Positions 1 to 11,690 of a stretch of 64,000 nt of DNA are shown one piece after another. The notes below the pieces were generated by a model, which did not search any database, was not told where the DNA came from, and saw only the letters and a list, made by a program, of their open reading frames with translations. The stretch spans positions 806,001 through 870,000 of the forward strand of contig CM018697.1 in the NCBI GenBank assembly GCA_009363875.1. Reading direction: 5' to 3'. The first letter of the stretch is position 1. Every line of letters starts with the position of its first letter. The DNA comes from Mikania micrantha. Taxonomy: Eukaryota > Streptophyta > Magnoliopsida > Asterales > Asteraceae. The translations under genes and the position numbers were made by a program.

Positions 1-471
1 TCATTAAACCTCAAAAGCTAAGATGGTAGAGTTCAACAAGGCACTTCCAAGGTTGCCGGAATAAGTTTAATGGTGTTTGTTAGAATTGATAGATGCATTT
101 TTTTAAGGATAATATCATATATCCCCTTATTAAACATCAAAATTACATATATCCCTAATGTTAAACTAAAATTACAAATATCCTCATGTTCCAAAATTGT
201 CTCTTAATAAATATGTAAATTGCTTTTAGTAAGTTCATTAAGGGTAAAATAGGAAATACATAATTTGTTTTTTAATGAAATGGATAAATATGTAATATAT
301 TTGGTTTAGAAAGGGTAAATATGTAATAAATGGTTTTATCATGTAATTGACCCTTTTTTTAATCCTTTTTAGGTAAAACAAACTTTATTCATCTTTTACC
401 TGGTTCATAATGTACACACGTATGACATGTATATCGTCAACACCTTTCAGTATTGTAATTAAAAAACTTAC

Positions 472-989
472 CTAAAGATGAACTACCATCACTTGACTCA
501 TGTAATGCTCGAATAGAAACATCAACAGATCCTTTGGGTTTATTTGAATTCTTCTTTCTCAGTGGAAAACTCACAAATTCATCAACATTTAATGCTTCAG
601 AACTGTTTTTTTTGCTTATCAAGAAACTCTTTCAACACAATGCTTGCAGTCCTTTGAAGTCTCTTTTTCAAAAACACAAAATCAATGCTATAAACTTCAA
701 CATGGAGGGCCAAATCTTCAAATCTTGAATCAGAGTTAACTGAAGTTGATAACTTGGTTTTCCATATGGGATTTTCATTCCCAGAAGCATCAACTTTGGT
801 GCAATATTTGTTGCTGGGATCGCACCACCCAACATCAAACCATTGCAGTTTCCGTTGTGATGAAGTTCTTGTGAGTCCTTTGGCAGGAATCAAGCAAATT
901 TCAACCCAAATCTTGAATATATACGAGGCAATTTTGGTAGAAGAATACACACAAATGCAATGAAAAAATACAAGCATTTGAGATACCAT
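472..989 (-). pseudogene. C2-domain protein gene, copy 1 (frameshifted)
   Basis: The main exon (about 911 down to 472) encodes a C2-like domain: a beta-strand start (WVEICLIPAKGL), the segment KYCTKVDASGNENPIWKTK, and a PKGSVDVSIRAL strand near the end. Plant proteins of this type bind membranes or lipids, often with calcium. A TTCAAG acceptor lies just before WVEI and a consensus GTAAGT donor follows the last codons; a short final exon (GKR-stop) about 70 bp downstream is possible but unproven. The oligo-A run after the FLDKQ codons has 8 A in this copy and 10 in copy 2, so the frame shifts and stops two codons after KKQ. The gene starts only about 135 bp downstream of the GNAT stop, so its 5' exon is either very short or lost. 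Confidence 0.65.
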
Positions 990-1123
990 ATATACTGCTA
1001 AAAAATCTGTACAAGGGTATAGAAAATCATATTAATTCCTGACAATAACATAATTAAAATTATAAATTATTATGCTTGATGATACATCAATCAAAAAAAT
1101 TTTTTTTTTTGATTAAATGGATG

Positions 1124-2267
1124 TTAAGGTTTCCTAAGTGGTGGAACAATCAGCAATTTTCTACCAGCACTTACAACCGCATCATTGCCACTCCTGCTAT
1201 ACATCATTGTTGTAGATTCAAGTATATCATCTCCAAATCCACACCCCTTGAAGAAATTCCTTAGGGTAATTAACACTCCAGTTAACATACATGTCTGGTT
1301 TTAATATCTAGTTTGCAGGAAACTTACATTTCTTGATCAGAACATAGAGCTGCTATGTCATATATGCCTTTATTTGTAAGCAATCTGCAATATTTCATAA
1401 ATTTTTGTATAGATATAACTTGAAGAACATGAGCAATTCTGTAAAAGATTATGCAAGGAGTTGGGATTAACTGGAATTCACAAACCTTATAATCCTTTGA
1501 AGAATCATTTTCCCGATTCCTCGACCTTGTAGCGTGGGGATTACCTGCAAAGTGACTGGTACAAGATTACATGAATATAAATTCAGATAACATAATCTGT
1601 CAACAATTTTGAACACAGATCAGATAGATGCATAAGGGTTAGTTTTACAACCCATATACAATTTCAAGAAACTTGCTTTTGCATCTTTAAAGATACCAAG
1701 TTCATTTGATTTGATTTGATTTGATTTTATCAAAGAAGAAATAAATCATCAAGAACAAATATTTGAATAAAAAACGAATGAACAGGGGAATAATTTGTTT
1801 GGAAATCAAGGAGATGAAATCAACATTTTTAGGGTTTTTACCATGACATCATAAATTGAAGCAGTTAATGCTTCATCAGATACAGCTCTACCGAATCCCA
1901 CCAACTGTCCAGTAACAGGCGTCACTGGAATCATTCTCCGGTACCAATCACCTCCGGCGGTCGATTCCAGCCCGGCGAAGACAGAAACAACCACGGAGCT
2001 GTGTGATAGAGCAATTCTAAGTTTGTCGACGGCGACGGGCTCCAATCTTCCGTCCGGCAAGATATTAGGGAAACGGTGGAAGGAATGATTGCAGGTGTTG
2101 CAGAGATCACGTAAATGAATCGGATTTACATCTGACAAATTGGTTGATATGAAAATTGGGGGCGTTGGCCGCCGTCGGTGTCGGTGGCGGACTGGTAGGT
2201 TGTGGGTGCTGAATATTTTCGCCGGCGAGAGGGTTTGTCCGCCGTGAATTGAACCCACGAACACCAT
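1124..2267 (-). CDS. GNAT N-acetyltransferase, plastid-type, copy 1
   Basis: Four exons: 2267-1842, 1544-1486, 1384-1328 and 1259-1124, all with GT-AG introns and consistent phase, giving 225 residues. The acetyl-CoA loop is clear (TLQGRGIGK, the Q/R-x-x-G-x-G/A motif A), followed by DIAALCSDQ and FFKGCGFGDDILESTTMMY, the usual end of plant GNAT proteins. The N-terminal 45 residues are rich in Ser, His and Arg and poor in acids, as in a chloroplast transit peptide. Plastid GNATs acetylate protein N-termini or lysines; the substrate here is unknown. The start MVFVGS is preferred over an ATG 60 bp upstream because a CT insertion/deletion between the two duplicate copies breaks the upstream frame. 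It is divergent from the nucleoredoxin gene starting at 2855. Confidence 0.85.
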
Positions 2268-2386
2268 TTTACACTCTCCGTCAGTCCAGTAAATTCCGCG
2301 AGGTAAATTCACCTTTTTTTGATTCAATCACAACAGTCACAATCCATTCACTTCAAGAACAAGATAAGAAGATGCATATCATGCAA

Positions 2387-2410
2387 GTAGGGTCTCAATG
2401 GGGACCCTAC
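2387..2410. promoter_or_regulatory. 8-bp perfect inverted repeat in divergent promoter region
   Basis: GTAGGGTC and GACCCTAC form a perfect 8 bp inverted repeat around 8 bases, 120 bp upstream of the GNAT start and 445 bp upstream of the nucleoredoxin start. It is unchanged in copy 2 (37813-37836). It could be a protein-binding palindrome serving the divergent pair; no function is shown by sequence alone. Confidence 0.4.
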
Positions 2411-2854
2411 CAGTGGTCCATGAAAAAATCTGCTATCAATCTTTAATCCCAAAATTATCGTAGCTCAACTATTATCGAATGTTGGTCGATCAAATTATGA
2501 AAAATTGATCAAGATATGTTATCATCCGAGTGTAATTTCAGTAGGGTTTTAAAGACCACAGATATAAAAAATTCATGCATTTGCACACCATTTGCTCGAT
2601 GAAATGCCAAACCCGGATCATAGAGTACAAAATTCAAGCAATTGCAATGTTCTATTAGAAGGTCAAAATTGTCATTTTACTCATTTCACTTCTGATATTT
2701 GAAAAGACCAATCCAAAGACTAGAAAGTTTGTAGAACCTGATGCCTCAGAATATCCTGCTGATAATCATAAAAAAGTATAAATTCCCAATCCAAATAGAG
2801 TGAACCAGAAGCAAGCAAGAAAAAGAATTTCCTGGTTTATTGCTTCAAGGTGCC

Positions 2855-5800
2855 ATGGGAGGTGGAGATGCTTGTGAATCTGTTGATTTTTGCACTCTGA
2901 ACTTCAAGACTATCATGAAACAAGAAGGAGTTCATCATCTTTTATATGGTGAACAAAAGGTGTGAAAGAATTCAATCCAAAATGAATTTTGCTAAATTTG
3001 ATTTGAAGTATGATTGTTTTCGGTATAAGAGCTAGAAAATCCATGAGAAATTTCAAACTAATTATAATTTTTTGCATAAAATTACATATTTTATGATTGT
3101 AAACTGAATTATCAACCACTTTTTAAGTTATTGATAAAATATGCTTATAAACCCAGGATTTATGATGAAATTTGTGTTTTTCCATTGTTCTTTATTCTTT
3201 GCTAGGACCATAGATAAACTCTCCTCAAGTTTAAGAAAAAAATTAGATTATCATGAAAAAGAAAATAACAAAAAGTATAAATCGCAAACAAAACGTGTAC
3301 ATTAATTAAAAATATTAAAAAAATCAAAATTTTACCCAATTTAGAACCGTTGAACAAGATAAACAGGTCCAAGCCTCCAAGGTGGCCCAAAGTTCATTGT
3401 TAATGTGTACAACAAGCTAAATTCGGGGTGTCCATAAACCGACCGAACCGCCTAAACCGGACCGAACCGAAGAGAATTGGTCGGTTTGGTTGGTTTTAGA
3501 AGATGATGGTGCGGTTTATGGTTTAAGTAATATAAAAACCGAGTGATTTGGTGTGGTTTACGGTTTGTATTTTTTCTAAACCGTATAAACCGCACCAACC
3601 GTTTATACACACACACACATATATATAGACACATATACATACATATATATATGTGTGTGTGTGTCTATATATATGTGTGTATATATCTAAAAATTATTGA
3701 AAAACTTAAGTTAGCTTTTTTTCATTTACATTCTTTTCAAAAACCTTGCTCTTTCGGTGTCTATTCCATTTATTCACGGCTCACAGGTTGTATTAAAATG
3801 AAAAAGGATTATGATAATAATAATATAATATTATTGACTTAGAAGATGATCTTCAATCAAAGTTCATTCATCACTTTTTTAGGCTACTTTTGTTATTTTG
3901 ATAATGGTTGACTTTTAGATTATGGTTTTTGGCTTTTGAAATTTGAATTCGAAATGGATTATGATCTTTTGTATCATTATATCTAATGATATCTATTATT
4001 TTTTTATAAAACCGTGAAACCGCAAAAACCGAACCGTAAAACCGTGAAACCGTCAATATTGGTCGGTTTGGTTTATACAACTTAAATGGTCGGTTTGGTT
4101 TGTTATTTTTTGAAACCGCAGTTAGTGGCTTGGTTTAGAAATTTTTTCAAAACTGACCGAACCGCACCACGAACATCCCTAAGCTAAATAGCTTCGTTTA
4201 AAAGATATATTGTAAACTTTTTGTCTATAATCATATCAAAAACACATGATTAATAAAAAATGACTTAAATTTAGAAAAGAAAAAAATTTTGGGGTTAATC
4301 ACCCTTTCTGCCATTTTTCCACACCAAATATGAAAATGATTGTGAAATCTATGTTTTTTGTTTATGAGGCTAGGTACCACTACCATCTGGTAAAGAGAAG
4401 ACATTATGGTTATTGTTCTCTGCAAACTGGAGTAGGCCTTGTAAGGCTTTTATACCACAACTTGTGCAAGCATACAACACGTTAAAAGAAACTGGAAAAG
4501 AAATAGAAGTCATTTTTGTATCATTTGACCGTGATGAAAATGAATATGAAGAACACATAAAGGGCATGCCATGGCTTGTGGTTCCGTTCAATTTAATTTT
4601 ACAGACATTTATTGGTAATGCGTACAAAGTTAATCAGATTCCATTGTTTATCCCATTGGATGTTGGCACAAAACTGCTTTCAAAAGATGCAGTTGGTCTG
4701 ATAAATGATTATGGCGCCGATGCTTTTCCTTTCACCAAGAACAGGCAAGAAGAGTTGAAGGCGTTAGATGAAGCGAAACGTGGAGGAGGGAATTTAATCA
4801 AATTATTCACTAATGGGATTGAATATTCATTTGTCTATGCTAAAGGTGGAAAGGTTTGTGATTCTTGTTTATTTGTGAATCAAGGGTTTTTGGGATCTTG
4901 TTTTCAAACCAATTATCTGATTTTTTAACTGTTCTCGTAAACAGATTTTGATTATGACCGACAAAATATGTTAGGGCATTTACATATTTTCCCTTCCTAA
5001 CATCATTTATTACATAAATACCCAAGTAAACAAGTCAATTACATATTCCCCCTCCCAAAGGAAAATATGTAATTGATTTTAAGGGTTGGGTAAACATGTA
5101 ATAAAGGTTCTCACTAGGGCGTTATATGTAAATAATCCAAATATAAATGGGTCAAATAACTGGTTTAGGGAATGTTTGGGTGTGTTTTAAAAGTGATTTA
5201 ATTAATCAGTATTTAGTGACAAAACTAGAATTATACGTCAAAGCCTCAAAGGGTCATCACAAGGTCCTCCTATCTACAAAATTAAACTCGGTGCTATAAC
5301 ACATTTGATTTTATAAAACTAGGGATTCATGTGTAAAAAAACTAACAAATTCCAGTGACCAGATGTTGACCCTCTTCCTTGTCCTGCCCATGCCAGTATT
5401 AGATAATGAGTAATAAAATATCACATGACTATTGTTGTAAAACACACGTCCAAACAACATTTAAAACCAATCAATCAACCATGGCAAAAGATCAAAACTA
5501 TGGTGATCTATGTCTAACTTATGAAGGCCTTGAATCTTAATTGTAGATATATGCATCCAATCTAGTTGGCAAGACGATAGGCCTATACTTTGGTGCACAT
5601 TGGTGCCCGCCTTGCCGTGAGTTCACTTCCCAATTAATAGAAGCATACAATGACATCACCACCAATGAAGATCAAGAATTTGAAGTCATATTCATCTCAA
5701 CAGACAGAGATTTAAATGAATTTGAACTCAGCATAAGCAAAATGCCATGGCTAGCTATCCCTTTTAACAACAACACAAGGCAAGATCTCTGCAGAATCTT

Positions 5801-6109
5801 TGAAGTCAAATGGATCCCTTGTTTGATATTTCTAGGACCAAACGGGAAAACAATTAGCACAAATGGACGAGAAATGGTTTCATCATATGGTGCCCGAGGC
5901 TTCCCATTTACAGAAGCAAGTCTTTGATGAAGGAAAAAGATGGATTGCCTCAACCAGTAAAAGACAGTAAGCATGAACACATACTTAAACTTGACATGGC
6001 AAAGGCATACATATGTGATTTCTGCAAGAAACGAGGGGTGTTTTGGGCATTTTCTTGCAGTGTTTGCGGGTATGATCTTCATCCAACATGTATTGAAGAA
6101 ACCCTATAG
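2855..6109 (+). pseudogene. Nucleoredoxin-like gene, copy 1 (frameshift before C-terminal finger)
   Basis: Exon 1 (2855-2959) encodes 35 residues, exon 2 (4374-4853) 160 residues and exon 3 starts at 5547; donor and acceptor sites fit. Exon 2 is a thioredoxin-fold domain whose active site reads NWSRPC, so the first cysteine of the usual WCxPC is missing; it ends in DYGADAFPFT typical of nucleoredoxins. Exon 3 carries a second thioredoxin domain with an intact WCPPC. Near 5917 one base appears lost: the frame ends at TGA 5925-5927 after FPFTEASL, while the expected C-terminal DC1-like finger (C-x2-C, C-x2-C, H, C) continues in another frame to 6109. The product is a 321-residue truncated protein or a dead gene. 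Plant nucleoredoxins reduce target proteins in cytosol and nucleus. Intron 1 holds a hAT insertion. Confidence 0.85.
3423..4181. mobile_element. Non-autonomous hAT element in nucleoredoxin intron 1
   Basis: Starts TCGGGGTGTCCATAAACC and ends GAACATCCCTA (reverse complement TAGGGATGTTC), flanked by the 8 bp target-site duplication AGCTAAAT (3415-3422 and 4182-4189). The same intron in the copy 2 units has a single uninterrupted AGCTAAAT, an empty site. Internal sequence is rich in AAACCG repeats near both ends and an (AC/TA) microsatellite; no transposase. Confidence 0.9.
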
Positions 6110-6190
6110 AAACTTTGCATGTAATTATTATATAAAAAACAACTTGATTCTACAAAACATGTTATATATTGAAATGCGTACAATATTCTC

Positions 6191-7417
6191 CTATTTCTGT
6201 TGAAATTTTTGAATGATGATGTTAACACCATGTCCAGGTTGTACAACCATTCTATAAGCAGGAGAATGTTGATAATTTGGAGATAATGAATAGCTGAACT
6301 TTGAAGTGATGAGTGAAATGATGACTTTTAACTGAGCCATAGCAAAATTTCGCCCTAAACAAGACCGAGCACCAACTCCAAAGGGAACATAAGCTTGAGG
6401 GGCTTTGCATGCTTTGGTTACGCCATTAACAAATCTCTCGGGTCTAAATTTATGGGCATCAGGTCCCCATATATCAGGGTCACGGTGTAGTGTTGGGATC
6501 AAGCTCCAAATGCATACTCCTTTAGGCACATCTACATGCCCTATTTGTGTCCTTTCTAGTGCCTCTCTTGACACAAATGCAGCTGGTGGGAACAACCTCA
6601 TTGCTTCTTGAATTACCATTGTTACCTGATATGCATGTTTGAAAATGATTATGTAGTTTCAGATAATCAGAATCAGACAATCAACTATAGTATAACGGAT
6701 TGATACATATAACATTTGGGCTGTAATATGGCTATGGATTGTACCGATTTCAACTTAGGGAGTGAATCCACATCAAGTAAACCATCTGGACAAGCTTGAG
6801 TCATTTCGTTGCGGATGTTAGTTTGCCACTGTGGATACAAAGCTAAAAGCATCAAGCACCATGATGCAGCCACACTTGTTGATTCATGTCCTGCAAAGTA
6901 AATATTCTTGCAGTTATCAACAATGAAATTTTTACTTTCATCTTTACTCGTGAAATTGTCCATTGCTTCCTCCAAGATCATTTGCAGAAGATCTTTCTTC
7001 AACAATGGTGTCTCTAGACACTTTCTTTCACACACAGCCTCCCATATCAATGAATCTATTTCTTTTTCCAAACTCTTTACATCTTTCCTTTGTCTGTTTC
7101 ATATAAACATGTCGTTTATCAGTTTTTTTATGGTTTGTTTAAACGAGTGAGATTGTTGTAACTTACCCGAAAGTAGGAAGACCAAACAGCATGCCTTTAG
7201 AGGAGATGGTCTTTTGAAGGGTTCTAAGTTTGGAGAAAATATTCTTTCCTTAGGTATAAGAGCTTCCAAAACATGCCCTTGAGATCACATCTGCAGAAAC
7301 CGCCCTTAGATCATCATCCACTCTTATCTCGGCTCCTAGATCACCTTGAGCTTCAATGCAAGCTTCCCATTTTCTCAAAAGTGGTTCAGCTGACTCCAAC
7401 ATGAGCCCCACCATACC
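6191..7417 (-). pseudogene. CYP714-like cytochrome P450, 5'-truncated pseudogene
   Basis: Three exons remain: 7417-7167, 7093-6745 and 6625-6191, all with usable GT-AG junctions. Visible motifs: I-helix AGHEST, K-helix EAMR (E-x-x-R), PERF region FRPERF, and heme loop PFGVGARSCLGRNFA with the cysteine ligand. The order and the MVGLMLES and RDPDIWG segments fit the CYP714 family (gibberellin or related diterpenoid oxidation in known members). The first remaining exon has an in-frame TAA after CFGSSYT, and about 190 N-terminal residues including the membrane anchor are absent upstream. It lies tail-to-tail with the nucleoredoxin gene, 82 bp away, and is missing from copy 2. Confidence 0.85.
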
Positions 7418-7429
7418 CTAGTCGGTTAA

Positions 7430-8950
7430 CAAAATGTTTCATCCACTATAAGTTCATAACATGATCTGGCACATGTCTATCGACAGCCATTTGTTTGAGT
7501 TAGTTGCATGACTACCCTACCCTAGCTTACTTGACTTATACTTAGGATCACACATCTTTCATACAAACAAGTTTCTGAAAATAAAAATAATGTTATACCT
7601 TGTAAAACATGATGTCGTATGTTTTCTTATTATATTAAACAAAATTCAATTCAAGTAAAAGATAGACTATGATCTACTTATCTCTTAAACCAAAAATAAC
7701 TTTATTTAAGCCTCTAGTAACTTGATTAACATCTATTTAAATCTTTGTTTTTTTATAATATCATTCTTTTATATGTGTGTTTAATTTCACATGCGTTTTG
7801 AATTTAACACAAATATAATTTTTTTTCCAATTTTACATGTTTGCAACAAATTTTTAAAAACCTGCACTGTTGTAAAATCTCAAGTGTATGTGAATTTACA
7901 TATACACGTAAATATGTGTTATACATGTGTAATAATGACATTTTATTTTTTTTTAATTAATCTTGATAAGTTATCACGAGCTATCATGATAAATTTATAA
8001 GATCTTAATTCGAAATATTAAAACTATATAACTACAAACTGCTATTAACTACTGCTATTAATTAAGCACGATATATATAATCTATAACTATTTAGTTGTA
8101 ATGTTTTTTTATAAATAGTTTATAAATTTAAATATCACAGCTGTTATATCTAATTAATAAGTTTTATTTAATGTGTTATATTCTTGTATGATACACAAGT
8201 TGTAACTAGAGCCACGTGAGTGAGCATAAAAGACACCGAAGAAGAACATTGAAACATCGCTTTCATGAGAAAGATAACAGTGTGGATTGATGTTTCTAGT
8301 ACTATCCATTGATAGAAGAAAAAACAATTTGTTAAAAAAATTAATAAATATATAATAATTTCAACATCAATAATTGCTTAAAGTAATTCTATTAGTTTAA
8401 TTATCTATTAAAATTATATTATGATAATCCAAGTACTTGTACGGTGTCATTTAAATCATTTTTATTAAAAACATGGTAATTGATGAATAAAACTTAAAGT
8501 TTGTTTTAACAATTATAATGCTATGTTTTATAAACATTTCTTACTTCTTATTTTTCATCCTCTTATTATTATTTTTTTTCACCACAGCATCAAATTATCA
8601 ACTTTTACTTTTAGTTTTTACTTAAGTAGTCCCTTATTATTCTTCGCTTTTTTAATATTCAACACACACATATATATGTATGTGTATGTACGTGTATATG
8701 TAGACAAGGGATGAATCTACTAATAACTAATACTTTTTGAAAAATCCAATAAACAAAAATAGACAATCAAATGCAACAAGAAGACGTCATCTGTCAATCT
8801 TTTTTAATTAAAAAGGATATTCAATTTTTCATGTGTTGACATTGCATTCATTTGAATAAAGGTTAAAAGATATTTATATAACCTTAATATGCAGTGTCGG
8901 TGGTAGGCCCACACACCATTTCTTTGTTTTAAAGATTAGCTTCTAACAAT
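7430..8950. other. Gene-free AT-rich stretch
   Basis: AT-rich DNA with short poly-T and TA/CA microsatellite tracts. I see no coding exon, no terminal repeats and no RNA gene. The missing P450 5' exons are not here. Confidence 0.6.
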
Positions 8951-8964
8951 TATCAACAAATGCT

Positions 8965-9045
8965 TGCTAGATCAGTTGGTCAGTTGGCGCACGTCTATAC
9001 AAGAGGTCGCAGGTTCGACGCCCATGGCTTACATAATTTTTTTAG
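8965..9045 (+). repeat. tRNA-like SINE remnant
   Basis: The segment with GGTCGCAGGTTCGACGCCC resembles a pol III box B preceded by a box A-like GATCAGTTGGTCAG. No complete cloverleaf can be folded by eye, so it is read as a SINE head rather than a tRNA gene. Confidence 0.4.
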
Positions 9046-9076
9046 TTACCTTTACTAACGCTAAACAACCAAACCA

Positions 9077-9308
9077 AGGGCTTCTAGCCTAATGGTTACC
9101 CCATTAGCTTTCCAGTGGAAGGTCTCGGGTTCAAATCCCTTCCAATGCGAAATATGGGTCCTTGGGAGGTCAAGGGGTTTTCCGGTGCGGTTTCCACCTG
9201 GGGTGGCGGTGGGGTCTCAACGGATGTCATGGTAACTAGACCTTGGTGACGTGACTTGAAAATCTGTGGTTCACACGTTGAGATCAAATGCCGTTAAAAA
9301 AAAAATAC
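9077..9308 (+). mobile_element. tRNA-derived SINE
   Basis: Begins GGGCTTCTAGCCTAATGG (box A-like) with box B GGGTTCAAATCCC about 35 bases later, then an unrelated body and an A tail near 9298-9307. Flanks look like an imperfect target duplication: ACTAACGCTAAACAACCAA before and ACTAACGTTAAACCAACAA after. Confidence 0.65.
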
Positions 9309-9309
9309 T

Positions 9310-10812
9310 AACGTTAAACCAACAAAGTTGGCTAGATGAGTTGCCTACGTCGCTCGCGTTTCTCCATGATGTCCAGAAACTTGCGGATACGATATTTTAT
9401 ATTTTAGGTTTTAGCCACTTTATTTGTTAAATTAGATTTCATTATACTATTAGAGCAAGAAACTACTTACATGATTAGGACTTTAAGGTGTTATTTTTGT
9501 GGTCAAAAGTTCAAAACTTTTTGCTAACAAATATTTTTTTCATTCTATCATTTCTAATATTTCAATCCAACTCACTTACTATATATAATATATATTATAA
9601 ACTTATTAGTTTTTTTGCTAATTTATTTTTTTTAACTTTTTTTCCTATTTTTCAACTTTAGCATCTTACTATCATAACGCTAACCCTTTTAATTTTTAAT
9701 GTTTCGACGTAACGTTTGTACAATATATAATATACTTTTTAAACCCTTGACTTCTTCGAAGGCCCTTTTTTCCTCTACATATTAGCATTACATCGGTTAT
9801 TCCTCTTGTCATTCTTTGCATGTGTGGTTATCACATATCATATCCCTTCTTGCTTTTACTAAGATTATATCTAATCCCCGTTTTCATACGTACAGAAGAG
9901 AGTGGGTCGGTTTTTGCCTTGGTCCAAACCTAAACCAAAATTTTGATTTTTGGATTTTTTTAACCATTTGAGTTCGATTTTTCGGTTTTTTATCTTTTTA
10001 AAATTCATTTAAGTTTGGTTTGGCTTTTGGTTTTTTTACTTAGGCCTAAAACTTTTAGTCTTATAAAAAAACAACTAAAAAATTGTATACGTAATAAAAA
10101 TAATTGAACTACAACACTTCTTCATTGAAAATCATTTATATATATAAAAATCTTTAAAATTATAAATAAAAATCTTTAAATTTTTAAAAGGTAATATATA
10201 TATATATATATATATCAATACATAGACATATATTTGGTTTTTTTAATTTTCTTTTTTCTTATTTTAGATAAATCAAACCAACCCAAACTTTCGGTTTTTT
10301 AAAAAAAATATACCAAACTCATCGGTTTGTATTTGGGTTCGATCATTCGATTTGAATTTTTCGGTAGTTATTTTTCATTTATCTTTCACCATGAGGTCTT
10401 TCATTTTCTTCCTTATATATGGTTTTTTTCCCCATCTTTATAAGCCTAATCTAATTGCTTTTGATTTGTTTACAATCTTAAAATTATGTTTCGATTTGAT
10501 TTGATTTTTTTTGTCATTATTTTGATACTCGGGTTTTTATTATTTTGGTTATTTCTTTAGAATTTTATCTTGCAACATTCAGAAATTGTTTTTTGTAAGT
10601 TTGACGTACTTTTTAATTTAAAGATTGATTATCAAGATTATATGGTTTGCATCTATACTCAAAGAAATCAACAATTGATACACTTGAAAGTATGTTACAA
10701 CATATTACTTTTTAATCTGTATTTTAAGCTACATACTTTGTCTATGAGAACCTTAATGCATACTTAGATAAAAATGCGTATATCTTACAATGTACAAACA
10801 AGCATAAACCCG
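9310..10812. other. Gene-free stretch with degenerate repeats
   Basis: AT-rich. 9900-10380 contains many GGTTTTT/AACC motifs like the subterminal repeats of hAT elements, but no clear terminal repeats. The open frame at 10570-10767 has no recognisable domain. The segment may be the interior of the Helitron whose 3' end lies at 10838. Confidence 0.5.
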
Positions 10813-10838
10813 CCGCGAAGCGCGGTCACGCCATCTAG
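10813..10838 (+). mobile_element. Helitron 3' end
   Basis: A perfect 5 bp stem CCGCG-AAG-CGCGG (10813-10825) is followed 9 bases later by CTAG and then T, the standard 3' terminus of plant Helitrons inserting between A and T. The matching 5' TC end was not found with confidence. Confidence 0.65.
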
Positions 10839-10839
10839 T

Positions 10840-11460
10840 TTTCCACATTTTGCATTTAAAAAATGGTAATTTTGCTTCAATTAATTCATTCAAACTTTGT
10901 TTTGTTCCAATTTGATAACTTTAGTTTATTTATATGTTTCAATCTTACATATGTGACCTATATAACTTGTAACCATAATTTTTTTATTTTTATTTTTTAT
11001 TTTTATTGTATGAAGACATGAAAATAAAATGGATTTTGAAAAAAAAAATCAAAATATTTCTAAAATTGCAAAAAATTTTAAAAAATTAAAATAATTAAAA
11101 AAGTTTGTGAAATTTTTTAGAAAATTTGAAAAATATTTAGTTGATTAGAAAAAAAACAAAATGTCCAAATGGGTCTAAATACGTCTAAAACCTTTAAACG
11201 GATCCTAAATTCATCTAAAAATTCACTTATAAAGCCTAAAGGAACCAAATTACCTGTTATCCAGGTTTTTTATCTAGTATTATAACATAAATAAAGCTTA
11301 AATTACCTAATTCAAACAAACAAAGTTCCAATGAGTTACTTGGAACAAAAATACAAAATCAACAATTGATTATGTTTCTATAACATTTTTCCTTTAAAAT
11401 ATTATACATAAAACCAATATAAAATACTTGATGAATTATAGCTAGAGGGTTTTCTCACAG
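10840..11460. other. Gene-free AT-rich stretch
   Basis: Homopolymer-rich intergenic DNA; no exon, element end or RNA gene recognised. Confidence 0.5.
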
Positions 11461-11509
11461 TTATGATACGTTTCCTCTTATTATGTGTGGATATGATCAG
11501 ATGGTCTGG

Positions 11510-11645
11510 AACCGGTTCCGGTTCCGGTTTTCCCGGTTCCGGTTCCAATTTCTTTGAAAATCCGGAACCGTCTCGTACCCACCAGTTCGGATACGACCGG
11601 TTCAAGTTCCTGTTCGGTTCCTCGGTTCCGGTTCGGGGTACGTTG
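11510..11645. repeat. CCGGTTC-rich hAT-like remnant
   Basis: Dense GGAACCGG/CCGGTTCC motifs, the same subterminal motif seen in the autonomous hAT near 39470-39660 and in the elements at 28980 and 32215. No intact terminal repeat or target duplication found. It lies about 250 bp upstream of the WDR74 start in copy 1 only. Confidence 0.5.
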
Positions 11646-11676
11646 GCCACCTCCACGTTTAGCCCCTCCATTAGTG

Positions 11677-11690
11677 GACTGGGCTTTCAA
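11677..11690 (+). promoter_or_regulatory. Site II-like motif upstream of WDR74 copy 1
   Basis: TGGGCT at 11680-11685 matches the TGGGCY site II motif common in promoters of plant ribosomal and ribosome-biogenesis genes. It lies about 210 bp upstream of the WDR74 ATG and is absent from copy 2, where the upstream DNA is replaced. Confidence 0.4.

Noticed and set aside
3543..3842. Open frame with Tyr/Ile/His/Thr repeats
   Set aside because: It is a translated CA/TA microsatellite inside a hAT element.
8985..9035. Possible tRNA gene
   Set aside because: Only box A/B-like sequences are present; acceptor, D and anticodon stems do not form, so a SINE head is more likely.
9077..9140. Possible tRNA gene
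   Set aside because: Box B is good but the body continues into a longer SINE with an A tail and no complete cloverleaf.
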